From assembly GCA_048268885.1 (NCBI GenBank), contig JBLWUP010000019.1, forward strand, positions 1-64,000: DNA of 64,000 bases, read 5' to 3'. This stretch comes from Pelagibius sp048268885. Its GTDB lineage: Bacteria; Pseudomonadota; Alphaproteobacteria; Kiloniellales; Kiloniellaceae. Under the pieces are notes generated by a model. That model saw nothing but the letters and a program-made list of their open reading frames with translations. It ran no database searches and had not been told where the DNA came from. This document shows positions 49,706 through 58,677 of the stretch, one piece after another (position 1 is the first letter of the stretch; each line of letters starts with the position of its first letter). The position numbers and the translations under genes are program-made.

Positions 49706-51259
49706 ATGGCAAGGGATGCAGGGCGCCGGCGGGCACGTCAGGGGGCGGGGACCAGGGTCGCCGGCCGGGCCACGGACGGACTGAAGCAGCTGCCCTGGCG
49801 GGTGCTGGAAAGCCCCTATCAGCCGCTGGAAGTACTCTCGCCCGAGCAGCTCGAGATGATCAGTGACGCCGCCTTCCGCATCCTCGAGGAAGTCGGCATG
49901 GACTTCCTGCATCCGGAGGCGCTGGATATTCTGGCCAAGGCCGGGGCGGAGGTGACGCCGGGCAGCGAGCGGGTCCGCTTCGACCGCGGCCTGGTGAAGC
50001 AGGCGCTGGCGAGCGCGCCGGCGCGGTTCACGCTGCATGCCCGCAATCCCGAGCACGACCTGCCGATCGGCGGGCGCAGCGTCGTCTTCGGCTCCGTCGC
50101 TTCGGCGCCCAACGCCTCCGACCTCGACGCCGGCCGGCGGCCGGGCAACCAGCGCGACTACCAGAACTTCCTGCGGCTGACCCAGGCCTTCAACATCATC
50201 CACTTCGTCGCCGGCTATCCGGTGGAGCCGGTCGACCTGCATCCCGCGACCCGGCACCTGGATTGCCTGCGCGACTGCCTGACGCTGACCGACAAGGTGT
50301 TTCACGCCTATTCCCTGGGTCGCACCCGGATCCTCGATGCGCTGGAGATCGTGCGTCTCGGCTTCGGCCTGACGGAGTCCGAGCTGGCCGAGGCGCCGCG
50401 CCTTTTCACCATCGTCAACACCTCCTCGCCGCTGCGCCTCGACGGGCCGATGATCGAGGGCGTCATCGAGATGGCGCGGCGCAACCAGGTGGTGGCGGTC
50501 ACGCCCTTCACCCTCTCCGGCGCGATGAGCCCGGCGACGCTGGCCGGGGCGCTGGCCCAGCAGCATGCCGAAGCCATGGCCGGGCTCGCTTTCGCGCAGA
50601 TGGTCAATCCCGGCGCGCCGGTGATCTACGGCGGCTTTACCTCCAACGTCGACATGAAGTCGGGGGCGCCGGCCTTCGGCACGCCGGAATACACCCGCGC
50701 CGCCATCGCCGGCGGGCAGCTGGCGCGGCATATCAACGTGCCCTACCGTTCCTCCAACGCCAACGCGGCCAACTGCGTCGATGGGCAGGCGGCCTACGAA
50801 TCGCAGATGTCGATCTGGGGCGCCCTGATGGGCCACGCCAACTTCATCATGCACGGCGCCGGTTGGCTGGAAGGCGGGCTCTGCGCCTCCTTCGAGAAGT
50901 TCGTGCTGGACGCCGAAATGCTGCAGATGATGAGCGAGGTCATGACCCCGCTGGAGGTCAGCGAGGCGTCTATCGGGCTGGAGGCGATCCGAGAAGTCGG
51001 CCCCGGGGGTCATTTCTTCGGTGCCGCCCACACCCTGGAGCGCTACGAGCGCGCCTTCTACAGCCCCATGCTCTCCGACTGGCGCAACTTCGAGACCTGG
51101 CAGGAAGGGGGCAGCGAAACCGCCACCCAGCGCGCCAACCGGATCTACAAGGCAGTGCTGGAGAACTTCACGCCGCCGCCGCTCGATCCGGCGATCCACG
51201 AGGCCGTCGACGCCTTCGTCCTGCGCCGCACCTCAGAAGGGGGTGCCGAGGCGGCCTGA
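49706..51259 (+). CDS. MttB-family (non-pyrrolysine) methyltransferase 2, divergent
   Basis: 517-residue trimethylamine-methyltransferase-superfamily protein with no in-frame amber. Seen: SDAAFRILEEVGMDFLHPEA, LFTIVNTSSPLRLDGPMIEG and FGTPEYTRAAIAGGQLARHI. In the region where MttB 1 reads SSGISDSKVPDAQAGAEKG, this protein reads SSNANAANCVDGQAAYES, so the active-site surroundings differ and another substrate is likely. GGAGG about 5 nt before the ATG. Stands upstream of a DMT-family transporter (47 nt), which could import or export its substrate. Confidence 0.87.
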   Translation: MARDAGRRRARQGAGTRVAGRATDGLKQLPWRVLESPYQPLEVLSPEQLEMISDAAFRILEEVGMDFLHPEALDILAKAGAEVTPGSERVRFDRGLVKQALASAPARFTLHARNPEHDLPIGGRSVVFGSVASAPNASDLDAGRRPGNQRDYQNFLRLTQAFNIIHFVAGYPVEPVDLHPATRHLDCLRDCLTLTDKVFHAYSLGRTRILDALEIVRLGFGLTESELAEAPRLFTIVNTSSPLRLDGPMIEGVIEMARRNQVVAVTPFTLSGAMSPATLAGALAQQHAEAMAGLAFAQMVNPGAPVIYGGFTSNVDMKSGAPAFGTPEYTRAAIAGGQLARHINVPYRSSNANAANCVDGQAAYESQMSIWGALMGHANFIMHGAGWLEGGLCASFEKFVLDAEMLQMMSEVMTPLEVSEASIGLEAIREVGPGGHFFGAAHTLERYERAFYSPMLSDWRNFETWQEGGSETATQRANRIYKAVLENFTPPPLDPAIHEAVDAFVLRRTSEGGAEAA

Positions 51260-51306
51260 GATAGGGTATGACGGACGCCTGACGGCCTGATCAGCGGACA
51301 ACGCCC

Positions 51307-52215
51307 TTGGTTCTTTCCGACAATCTGCGCGGCGCCTTCTTCATGGCGGTCGCCATGGCGGGCTTCTGCCTCAACGACACCATGATGAAGCTGGTCTTCG
51401 CCGACCTGGAGTTGTTCCAGGCGATCTTCCTGCGCGGCCTGCTGCTGTCGATCCTGATCGCCATCATGGGGCTGCGGCGCAACCAGTTGCTCTACCGCCC
51501 GTCGCGTCCGGACAGGGTTTTCCTCGGCCTCAGGGTCCTCGGGGAGATCGGCAGCGCCACCTGCTTTCTCAGCGCGCTCTACCACATGCCCATCGCCAAC
51601 GCGACGGCGATCATCCAGGCCATTCCCCTGGCCATCACCCTGGCGGCGGCGCTGTTCCTGGGAGAGAAGGTCGGCTGGCGGCGCTACAGCGCTATCGCCG
51701 TCGGCTTCGCCGGTGTCATGATCATCGTGCGGCCGGGCGCGGAAGGCTTCACGGTCTATTCCGTCTGGGCCATCGCGGCGGTCGGTTTCATGGTGCTGCG
51801 CGATCTCTCGACGCGGCGTTTTTCCCATGCCCTGCCGTCGCTCTATGCGGCTTTCATCACCGCGCTCCTGACTGCGGCCTTTGCCGGCGCGGTGGCGCTG
51901 ACCCGCGAGTGGCAACCCCTGCAGCTGCACCACCTGGGCATCCTCTGCGCTTCCGCGGGCTTCCTCTTTTTCGGCTACCTCTTCTCGATCATGGCCATGC
52001 GCGTGGGGGAGGTCGCCGTCATCTCGCCCTTCCGCTACACCATCATGATCTGGGCCCTTGTCCTCGGCATTCTGGTCTTCGACGAGTTCCCCGATAACTG
52101 GACGCTGCTCGGCGCGGCCATCGTGGTCGGAATGGGCATTTATACCTTCTACCGCGAGCAGCGCCTCACGCGCGCGGCGGCGGTCGCCGCGGCGGCCAAG
52201 CCGACGGCGGAGTGA
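51307..52215 (+). CDS. DMT-family (EamA) transporter
   Basis: 302 residues, ten hydrophobic segments in two EamA repeats (FFMAVAMAGFCLNDTMMKLV; YHMPIANATAIIQAIPLAIT). Start taken as TTG at 51307 since no ATG lies early enough. Probably co-transcribed with the MttB-family gene; substrate unknown, a small amine or betaine would fit the context (inference). Confidence 0.87.
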   Translation: MVLSDNLRGAFFMAVAMAGFCLNDTMMKLVFADLELFQAIFLRGLLLSILIAIMGLRRNQLLYRPSRPDRVFLGLRVLGEIGSATCFLSALYHMPIANATAIIQAIPLAITLAAALFLGEKVGWRRYSAIAVGFAGVMIIVRPGAEGFTVYSVWAIAAVGFMVLRDLSTRRFSHALPSLYAAFITALLTAAFAGAVALTREWQPLQLHHLGILCASAGFLFFGYLFSIMAMRVGEVAVISPFRYTIMIWALVLGILVFDEFPDNWTLLGAAIVVGMGIYTFYREQRLTRAAAVAAAAKPTAE

Positions 52216-52336
52216 CACGGCCGCTGTGGGCCGCTAAACCACTCTCGAAAGCGTTACGGCGCGACGCTTTGTTGCTATGTTCCTCGCAGAACGTTTTGCG
52301 ATAGTCTGCGCCTGCCGCTGCTTCCGGAAACCCGTC

Positions 52337-53923
52337 ATGCCCAATGCCGTTCGTTCACAAATCGTTCGCCCGCAGCTGCTGGCGGCCGCGGTCGTCCTGG
52401 GTCTGGTCATGCTGCCGGTGGCGGTATGGCTGGATCTGCGCAACCTGTCGGACCAGGCACTGGAGACCCAGGCGGGGAGTCTCAGTTCCGTCATCAACAA
52501 CATCCGCGGCTACTATGCGCGTAACGTCGTCGGCCGCATCCTGGATGCGCCGGGGCAGGCGCGCCCGTTGCACAACTATCACGACGTTCCCGGCGCCATC
52601 CCCATCCCGGCGACTCTCTCCATCGAGCTGGGCGAGGTGATCGGCGCCAAGGAAGGCATCGTCGGCTACCGTTTCGTTTCCGACTATCCCTTCGCCAACC
52701 GCGCGCGGCACGCCCTCGACAGCTTCGAGACGAACGCCCTGGAGGCCTTCCGCCGGAGCCGCCAGGCCGATGCCGCGATCCTGGAGACATCGGGTTCCTT
52801 CTTCGACCGGCGCGTCCGCATCGCCACGCCGGTCATGCTGGGCGCCGCTTGCGTCGAGTGCCACAACACCCACCCGGAGAGTCCCAAGCACGACTGGCAG
52901 GCGGGCGACGTGCGCGGCATCCAGGCGATCACGGTGGAGCAGCCGATCGCCGCGAACCTCTTCTCCTTCAAGTTCCTGCTGCTCTACCTGCTGGGCGCGG
53001 GCAGCGCCGGGATCGCCTTCGTGGTCATGCAGTCGCGCCAGGCGAAGGTCATGAAGCGCATGAACGCCGAGCTGGAGACCGCCAATTCCTTCCTGGCCTC
53101 GGTTTCCATGAAGATCGCCAAGTACCTCTCGCCGCAGATCTACAAGAGCATCTTCAGCGGCGAGAAGGACGTCGCCATTTCGACCGAGCGCAAGAAGCTG
53201 ACGATCTTCTTCTCCGACATTCAGAACTTCACCTCCATGTCGGAACGCCTGCAGCCGGAAGAATTGACCGACCTTCTGAACGAGTATTTCACCGAGATGT
53301 CGACCATCGCCTCGGCGCACGGGGCGACGCTCGACAAGTTCATCGGCGACGCCATTCTCGCCTTCTTCGGCGACCCGGAAACCAAGGGGGTCGAGGAGGA
53401 TGCCCGCGCCTGCCTGCGCATGGCCATGGCCATGCAGCGCCGTCTGGATGAGCTGAACATCGAGTGGCGCCGGCGGCGGGGGCTGCAGGATCCCTTCATG
53501 GTGCGCATGGGCATCAACACCGGCTACTGCAACGTCGGTAACTTCGGCAGCAGCGACCGCATGGACTACACCATCATCGGCGCCGAGGCGAACCTCGCCG
53601 CGCGCCTGCAGTCCATCGCCGAACCCGGCAGCATCGTGATCAGTTACGAGACCTTCGCCCTGGTTCAGGACCTGGTGCGCACGAAAAAGCTGGAGCCGGT
53701 CCGCGTGAAGGGCATCAACCGCGACGTGGTGCCCTACGTGGTGGAAGGCGAGGCGGAGGAGGTCCAGGCTGCCGCCGTGTTCAAGGAGTACGGCTCCGGC
53801 ATGAACGTCTTCATCGACGTCGAAATGCTCGACGCGAGCGACGCCCAGCGTCTCCACGGCACCTTGCAGAACGCCGTCATCGCGCTGGCCCAGCGCGTCA
53901 GAGCCGAGCCCCAAACGGAATAG
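52337..53923 (+). CDS. Adenylate/guanylate cyclase with c-heme-type periplasmic sensor (DUF3365)
   Basis: 528 residues. Membrane helix at about 14-32, periplasmic Tll0287-like/DUF3365 domain (~45-205) with a CxxCH heme-c site, Cys172-Cys175-His176 in GAACVECHNTHPES, second helix ~212-231, then a class III cyclase domain (LTIFFSDIQNFTSMSERLQP; LDKFIGDAILAFFGDP). The two metal-binding aspartates are present. Suggests cyclic nucleotide production in response to redox or gas binding at heme. ATG at 52337. Single gene. Confidence 0.9.
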   Translation: MPNAVRSQIVRPQLLAAAVVLGLVMLPVAVWLDLRNLSDQALETQAGSLSSVINNIRGYYARNVVGRILDAPGQARPLHNYHDVPGAIPIPATLSIELGEVIGAKEGIVGYRFVSDYPFANRARHALDSFETNALEAFRRSRQADAAILETSGSFFDRRVRIATPVMLGAACVECHNTHPESPKHDWQAGDVRGIQAITVEQPIAANLFSFKFLLLYLLGAGSAGIAFVVMQSRQAKVMKRMNAELETANSFLASVSMKIAKYLSPQIYKSIFSGEKDVAISTERKKLTIFFSDIQNFTSMSERLQPEELTDLLNEYFTEMSTIASAHGATLDKFIGDAILAFFGDPETKGVEEDARACLRMAMAMQRRLDELNIEWRRRRGLQDPFMVRMGINTGYCNVGNFGSSDRMDYTIIGAEANLAARLQSIAEPGSIVISYETFALVQDLVRTKKLEPVRVKGINRDVVPYVVEGEAEEVQAAAVFKEYGSGMNVFIDVEMLDASDAQRLHGTLQNAVIALAQRVRAEPQTE

Positions 53924-53938
53924 GGGCCGAGGTGCGGG

Positions 53939-55201
53939 TCAGGCCGCGTCTTCGGTGACCTCCGCCATGACGGCCAGGAAACGGGCGACTTCTTCCACCG
54001 TGTTGTAGTGACACAGCGAGACCCGCACGGCCGACGGCAGGCCGAGCGGCGCCAGGATGTTGCCCGAGTAGTGGTCGGCCTTGCGCGTATGGGTGCGGAT
54101 GCCCTGCGCGTTCAGCGCGGCGACGACTTCCGCCGCATCCTTGCCCTCGACCGTCAGCGACACCAACCCTTCGCGCGCGGGGTTCTCTGCACCGCCGATG
54201 ATCCCGACGCCCGGCATTTCCGTCAGGCCCTTCAGGTTGCCCGTGCCGTAGAGCATGGCGTCGGTGAGCGTCTTTTCATGGGCGTGGATCGCCTTTGCCG
54301 CCGCTTCGATCTGCGCGCGCTTGTCGCCGCTGTCGGTGAAGTGGCCGCCGAGCCAGGCGAAGTAGTCGACGACGTCGGTGAAGGTCGCATAGGCGCCGGT
54401 GTCGCGGGTGCCCAGTTCCCAGTTCTCGGCCGGCCCGCCGATGATCTGTTCCTTGGTCAGCGCCGTCAGGCGGTCGGAGGCCCAGCCGATGCCGTAGCCA
54501 TGGCGCGAGAAGACCTTGTAGGGCGAGACCGCGTAGCCGTCGATGCCGTAAGCGGCGATGTCGACGTGGCCGTGGCTGGCGTGCTGGATGCCGTCGACGA
54601 TGATCAGGCAGTTCGGCGCGGCCTCGCGGATGGCGGCGGCAATCCCGGCGACGTCGACGGACATGCCGGTGACCGGCGAGGTGTGCAGAATGGTGGCGAC
54701 CCGCAGGTCGGGCGAGAGCAGCGGGCGGTAGGCCTCGACGTCGACGGTGCCGCTGGCATTCTCATGAGCGACCAGCACGTGGGTGCGCCCGGTCTTGCCC
54801 GCCCAGTGCGCCATGGCGCTGCGCGAGGCGGGATGCTCCAGCGTGCTGCCCAGCATCGTCCCGCCCTCGGCGCCCCCGCCGGCGGCGGTGCGGATCAGCC
54901 GGAACAGGACCTCCGTGCCGCTCTCGCCGACGAAGAAGCTGCCCTGCGGCGCGTTGAAGAAGGTCCGCATGTCGGCCTTCGCCTCGTCGATCACCCGCAT
55001 CAGCTCCTTGGAGGCCGGGTTGTCGCGGCCCTGGTTGTCCGGGATGGCCGCGTAGGTCGCGGAGGTCTCGACCGCCGACTTCAGGGTCAGCGCGCCGCCG
55101 GCGTTCTCGAAGAAGATGCGCGGGCCGGTGATGGGGCAGGTGTCGATGTGGGCGAAGCGGCCGCGGACTTCATCCATCAGGCCGGGTTTTTCGGTGATCA
55201 T
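53939..55201 (-). CDS. Class V aminotransferase, cysteine desulfurase-like
   Basis: 420-residue PLP enzyme. The PLP lysine is likely in YAVSPYKVFSRHGYGIGW, the aspartate in LIIVDGIQHASHGHVDIAAY. The active-site cysteine of true desulfurases (near the C-terminal third) is not obvious: KADHYSGNILAPLGLP occupies that zone. So desulfurase activity is uncertain; another elimination or aminotransfer reaction is possible. ATG at 55201. No operon partner. Confidence 0.85.
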   Translation of the reverse strand: MITEKPGLMDEVRGRFAHIDTCPITGPRIFFENAGGALTLKSAVETSATYAAIPDNQGRDNPASKELMRVIDEAKADMRTFFNAPQGSFFVGESGTEVLFRLIRTAAGGGAEGGTMLGSTLEHPASRSAMAHWAGKTGRTHVLVAHENASGTVDVEAYRPLLSPDLRVATILHTSPVTGMSVDVAGIAAAIREAAPNCLIIVDGIQHASHGHVDIAAYGIDGYAVSPYKVFSRHGYGIGWASDRLTALTKEQIIGGPAENWELGTRDTGAYATFTDVVDYFAWLGGHFTDSGDKRAQIEAAAKAIHAHEKTLTDAMLYGTGNLKGLTEMPGVGIIGGAENPAREGLVSLTVEGKDAAEVVAALNAQGIRTHTRKADHYSGNILAPLGLPSAVRVSLCHYNTVEEVARFLAVMAEVTEDAA

Positions 55202-55328
55202 GAAAAAGGGTGCTCCGGGAAAGGCGGGCGCTAAAGGGGCGTCGCTGGACTACAAATCAGCCCGGCCGGGAAACGACCGGGCCAGCCCTGGGATAGCCTA
55301 AGGCGCTGCGCTTGCCAACAGAGGAGCT

Positions 55329-56330
55329 TCAGGCCGCCGCCGCCGGATGCAGCGGCTGTTCCTTGGCCCGGAAGAAATAGCGGCGGAAGACCTCGCCGTA
55401 GCCCTTGAAGAAATAGCCGCCGTTGGAGGCGAGGAAGAGCGCGCGGCGCTTCCGGTAAAGCGCCGGGATGCGGTACCAGGCGAGGCCCGGCTTGTCGTGA
55501 TGCACCAGGTGCAGGTTGTTGTTGAGGAACAGCAGGCTCATCAGCGGCCCGGCCTCGATGATCACCGACCGCTCCGCCACTTCCGGGCGCGCCTGGTGCT
55601 CCAGGAAGGAGCGCACGAGGCTGAGCGAGATGCCGGGATAGACGAAGAGCGCGAGGTACTGCCAGAACGGCATCTGGCAGATGCCCATGACCCAGCCCAG
55701 CACCAGGGCCACGCCGATCAGGTGCAGCGCCCAGGCCTTTGCGTGGCTCGTGTCGCCGCGCAGCGCGCGGGCGGCCTCGGCCTTGGCGAAGACGTGGAGG
55801 CAGCGCAGCGGTCCGAACAGCAGCCGGCCGGCCAGGGTGTTGTGGACGCGCAGGAAGGCGCGGGTCAGCGGCCCGGCCGCGGCCCAGCCCGCGGCGTCCA
55901 GGTAGTAGGACTCCGGATCTTCCAGCGGATCGGTCAGGCGGGCGTCGTCGTGGTGGGCGAGGTGGCTTTCCCGGTAGAGTCGGAAGGGGATCCACAGCCA
56001 GAGGCTCGGCAGCACCAGCAGTTCGTTGGCCAGGGCGCTGGGGAAGGGGTGGCCGTGGGTCACCTCGTGCTGCAGCGAGCCGTGCCAGGCAACCAGGTAG
56101 GCGCCCAGCGGCAGCAGCAGCCACCAGGGCAAGGCGGCGTGAAACCACGTCAGGGCGGCGAAGCCGCCGTAGATCACCAGGGCGATCAGCAGCGTCGGCA
56201 GTTCCGTGCGCGCGGGCAGGCGGCGGCGCGTCAGGAGGCGCGATTCTAACGCCGCGGCCGGGCCGGATCTCGTTGCCTGCTGTTGTGTACCCCTGGTGAA
56301 ACCTGTGGAAATGCGTCCTTCTTCAACCAC
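55329..56330 (-). CDS. Membrane fatty acid desaturase
   Basis: About 333 residues with several membrane helices and three histidine boxes for a di-iron centre: GSLQHEVTHGHP, RESHLAHHDD and NNNLHLVHHDK. Matches the family including small-size fatty acid desaturases and beta-carotene-like hydroxylases. The start is uncertain: a GTG at 56330 is used, and no better codon is visible before residue ~35. Divergent from the XRE gene. In this position it could adjust membrane lipids or modify an N-methylated lipid (speculative). Confidence 0.85.
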   Translation of the reverse strand: MVEEGRISTGFTRGTQQQATRSGPAAALESRLLTRRRLPARTELPTLLIALVIYGGFAALTWFHAALPWWLLLPLGAYLVAWHGSLQHEVTHGHPFPSALANELLVLPSLWLWIPFRLYRESHLAHHDDARLTDPLEDPESYYLDAAGWAAAGPLTRAFLRVHNTLAGRLLFGPLRCLHVFAKAEAARALRGDTSHAKAWALHLIGVALVLGWVMGICQMPFWQYLALFVYPGISLSLVRSFLEHQARPEVAERSVIIEAGPLMSLLFLNNNLHLVHHDKPGLAWYRIPALYRKRRALFLASNGGYFFKGYGEVFRRYFFRAKEQPLHPAAAA

Positions 56331-56411
56331 CTGTACGAACCTTCAAAACTGAACCCCCAAGAAAAGACTGTCAGGAGGGTGTCAGAAGAGAGGTCGCGCA
56401 AACAATGCGAG

Positions 56412-56430
56412 ACTGCGCACAATTCGCAGT
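56412..56430. promoter_or_regulatory. Inverted repeat in desaturase-XRE intergenic region
   Basis: ACTGCG and CGCAGT separated by 7 nt; a second short palindrome TTGTTTACAA lies at 56443-56452. Both are in an AT-richer 190 nt gap and might bind the XRE regulator. Confidence 0.4.
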
Positions 56431-56520
56431 TTCTAGTCATCATTGTTTACAAATGAAGCGTATTGTTCCTAATATGTGTGGAAAGTCACCAGATGTCGCT
56501 AATTATCATCATATTTCGCT

Positions 56521-57396
56521 ATGGATCGCCGGCTCACCGTTGAAACCTTCCGCGAGCGCCTGAGCGAGGTCATCGAGCGCTCGGGCCTCAGCCGCTCCGG
56601 CTTCGCGGCCAAGGCCGGCCTCGACCGCTCGACCCTGTCGCAGCTGCTCTCGGGCAACAACGACCGCCTGCCGCGCGCGGAGACCATCGCCGCCATCGCC
56701 GAACAGGAGCAGGTCTCGACCGACTGGCTGCTGGGCCTTGTGCAGGAAGAAAAGATCGGCACCAACATCCTCAGCGAAGCGCCGGAGATCGCCCGCGGCG
56801 CCTCGTCCTATTCCGACGAGCGTCTCACCCGCTGGCGCGCCGAGGCGGTGGGCTACAAGATCCGCTATGTCCCCTCCACCCTGCCGGACCTGCTGAAGGG
56901 GGAAGAGGTCATCCGCTACGAATACACCCAGCAGGGCAGCGAGATGCCGGCCATCCGCCTGGAGCAGGCCGAGGCCCGTCTCGCCTACAGCCGCCGTCCG
57001 GAGACGGACCTCGAAGCCTGCTCGTCGCTGCAGGCGCTGGAAGGCTTCGCGCGCGGCCAGGGTATCTGGGAGAAGCTGCCGGCGGCGAGCCGCAGGCAGC
57101 AGCTCGGCTGGATGATCGCCCTGGTGGACGAGCTCTACCCCACCTTTCGCTGGTTCCTCTTCGACGGCCTGGAGCACTACTCGGCGCCGGTCACCATCTT
57201 CGGGCCGTCGCGCGCGGCGGTCTACATCGGCAACATGTACTTCGTCTTCAATTCCACCGAACACATCCGCGCCCTGACGCAACACTTCGACAATCTGATC
57301 CGCGGCGCTATCGTGCAGCCGCCGGACGTGCCGCAGGTGTTGAAGCGGCTGTTGAAGGAACTGGAAGAAGAAGGCATGGAGGAAACCAAGCCGTGA
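56521..57396 (+). CDS. XRE-family transcription regulator with C-terminal domain
   Basis: 291 residues. N-terminal helix-turn-helix at ~8-68 (SRSGFAAKAGLDRSTLSQLL; GNNDRLPRAETIAAIAE). The remaining ~200 residues (PSTLPDLLKGEEVIRYEYTQ; YPTFRWFLFDGLEHYSAPVT) look like a ligand-binding regulatory domain I do not recognise. No ribosome-binding site is visible before the ATG; the message may be leaderless. Overlaps the GFA gene by 4 nt. Confidence 0.82.
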   Translation: MDRRLTVETFRERLSEVIERSGLSRSGFAAKAGLDRSTLSQLLSGNNDRLPRAETIAAIAEQEQVSTDWLLGLVQEEKIGTNILSEAPEIARGASSYSDERLTRWRAEAVGYKIRYVPSTLPDLLKGEEVIRYEYTQQGSEMPAIRLEQAEARLAYSRRPETDLEACSSLQALEGFARGQGIWEKLPAASRRQQLGWMIALVDELYPTFRWFLFDGLEHYSAPVTIFGPSRAAVYIGNMYFVFNSTEHIRALTQHFDNLIRGAIVQPPDVPQVLKRLLKELEEEGMEETKP

Positions 57397-57830
57397 GCGT
57401 GGCGACGAAGACCCGCGAAGGCGGCTGCGCCTGCGGCGCCGTGCGCTACCGCGTGAGCGGCGAGATGCGCCCGGTGGTCGCCTGTCATTGCGGCCAGTGC
57501 CGCAAGACCTACACCAACTACGCCGCTTTCTCCGCGGCCAAGCGCGGCGACCTGCAGATCGACGGTGAGGCCGAGCTGACCTGGTTCGAGTCCTCAGCGG
57601 GGGTGCGGCGCGGTTTCTGCCGCCGCTGCGGCGCCGGGCTGTTCTGGGATAACGCCGGGCATGACTTCGTCTCCGTTGCCGCCGGTTCGCTCGACCAGCC
57701 GTCGGGCCTGAAACAGGTGCGTCACATCTTCGCCGTCGACAAGGCCGACTTCTACGAGATCGGCGACGGCCTGGAAGTCCTCCCCGCGGGGCAGGGCGGC
57801 GATCCCTGGCCGGGAGGCGGCAAAGCCTGA
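57393..57830 (+). CDS. GFA-family (Gfa/CENP-V type) zinc protein
   Basis: 145 residues. Zinc cysteines: GGCACGAVRYRV, ACHCGQCRKTYTNY and RGFCRRCGAGLFW, as in glutathione-dependent formaldehyde-activating enzyme relatives. GTG start overlapping the XRE stop. If it handles formaldehyde this would match the C1 theme of the window, but most family members are untested. Confidence 0.88.
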   Translation: MSVATKTREGGCACGAVRYRVSGEMRPVVACHCGQCRKTYTNYAAFSAAKRGDLQIDGEAELTWFESSAGVRRGFCRRCGAGLFWDNAGHDFVSVAAGSLDQPSGLKQVRHIFAVDKADFYEIGDGLEVLPAGQGGDPWPGGGKA

Positions 57831-58654
57831 TGGCGCCCGCCAAACAAGCCTTGCAGGCCAGTCTGCCCATGTACGAGCTGCCGGGACTGGAAGCGGCGAC
57901 CGATGCCTGGTGGGCGGGGCTCGCCACGGCGTTCCGCGCCGAGCGTCTGAAGGGCGTGCCGGCACGCCTGACCAGGGGCGGGGATGTCGCGGCGCTTTGG
58001 ACCGCGCCGGACCTGCTGTTCAGCCAGACCTGCGGCTATCCCCTGACCCATGACCTCGCCGGGCGGGTGGCCCTGGTGGCGACGCCGGTCTACGACTGTC
58101 CGGGCTGCGCGGGCGGGATGTACCACAGCGAGATCCTGCTGCGTGCCGAAGACCCGGCGGCGGGCCTCGCGTCTCTGCGCGGCGGCCACGCCGCGGTGAA
58201 CGCCCTGGACTCCCAGAGCGGCTACAGTGCCCTGCGCCATGCCGTCGCGCCTCTCGCCCGGGACGGCCGCTTCTTCGCCGAGGTGAAAGTCAGCGGCAGC
58301 CATCTGGCATCCATGTCGCTGGTGGCAGCGGGGGAGGCGGACGTCTGCGCCGTCGACTGCGTGACCTATCATCTGGCACGGCGCAGCAATCCCGACCTCA
58401 CCGGCCGCCTGCGCAGTATGGCGCGCAGTGCCGCGGCGCCGGCCTTGCCCTACATCACCCGGCGCGACATCCCGGCGGATGACCTGGAACACCTGCGTGC
58501 CGGCCTCGCGCGCGCCTGTGCCGATCCGGCTTTGGCAGAGGCGCGCGCCGCGCTGGCGATCAAGGGGGTGGTGGTGAGGCCGCTCAGCGACTATGACCGT
58601 ATTCTCGAACTGGAGGCCGAGGCTGTCGCCGCCGGCTATCCCGACCTCGCCTGA
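57830..58654 (+). CDS. PhnD-like phosphite/phosphonate-type substrate-binding protein without signal peptide
   Basis: 274 residues resembling PhnD/PtxB periplasmic binding proteins: LLFSQTCGYPLTHDLAGRVA, AVNALDSQSGYSALRHAV, AGEADVCAVDCVTYHLARRS. No signal peptide or lipobox is seen, since the start MAPAKQALQASLPMYELPG lacks a hydrophobic stretch, so it is probably cytoplasmic. ATG shares a base with the GFA stop. No ABC permease or ATPase genes nearby. Confidence 0.82.
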   Translation: MAPAKQALQASLPMYELPGLEAATDAWWAGLATAFRAERLKGVPARLTRGGDVAALWTAPDLLFSQTCGYPLTHDLAGRVALVATPVYDCPGCAGGMYHSEILLRAEDPAAGLASLRGGHAAVNALDSQSGYSALRHAVAPLARDGRFFAEVKVSGSHLASMSLVAAGEADVCAVDCVTYHLARRSNPDLTGRLRSMARSAAAPALPYITRRDIPADDLEHLRAGLARACADPALAEARAALAIKGVVVRPLSDYDRILELEAEAVAAGYPDLA

Positions 58655-58677
58655 TCGCAGCCGAAGCAAGAGCCGTT

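Noticed and set aside
55255..55290. GCCCGG/CCGGGC hairpin between the class V aminotransferase and the desaturase
   Set aside because: Imperfect stem and no T tract; not supported as a terminator.
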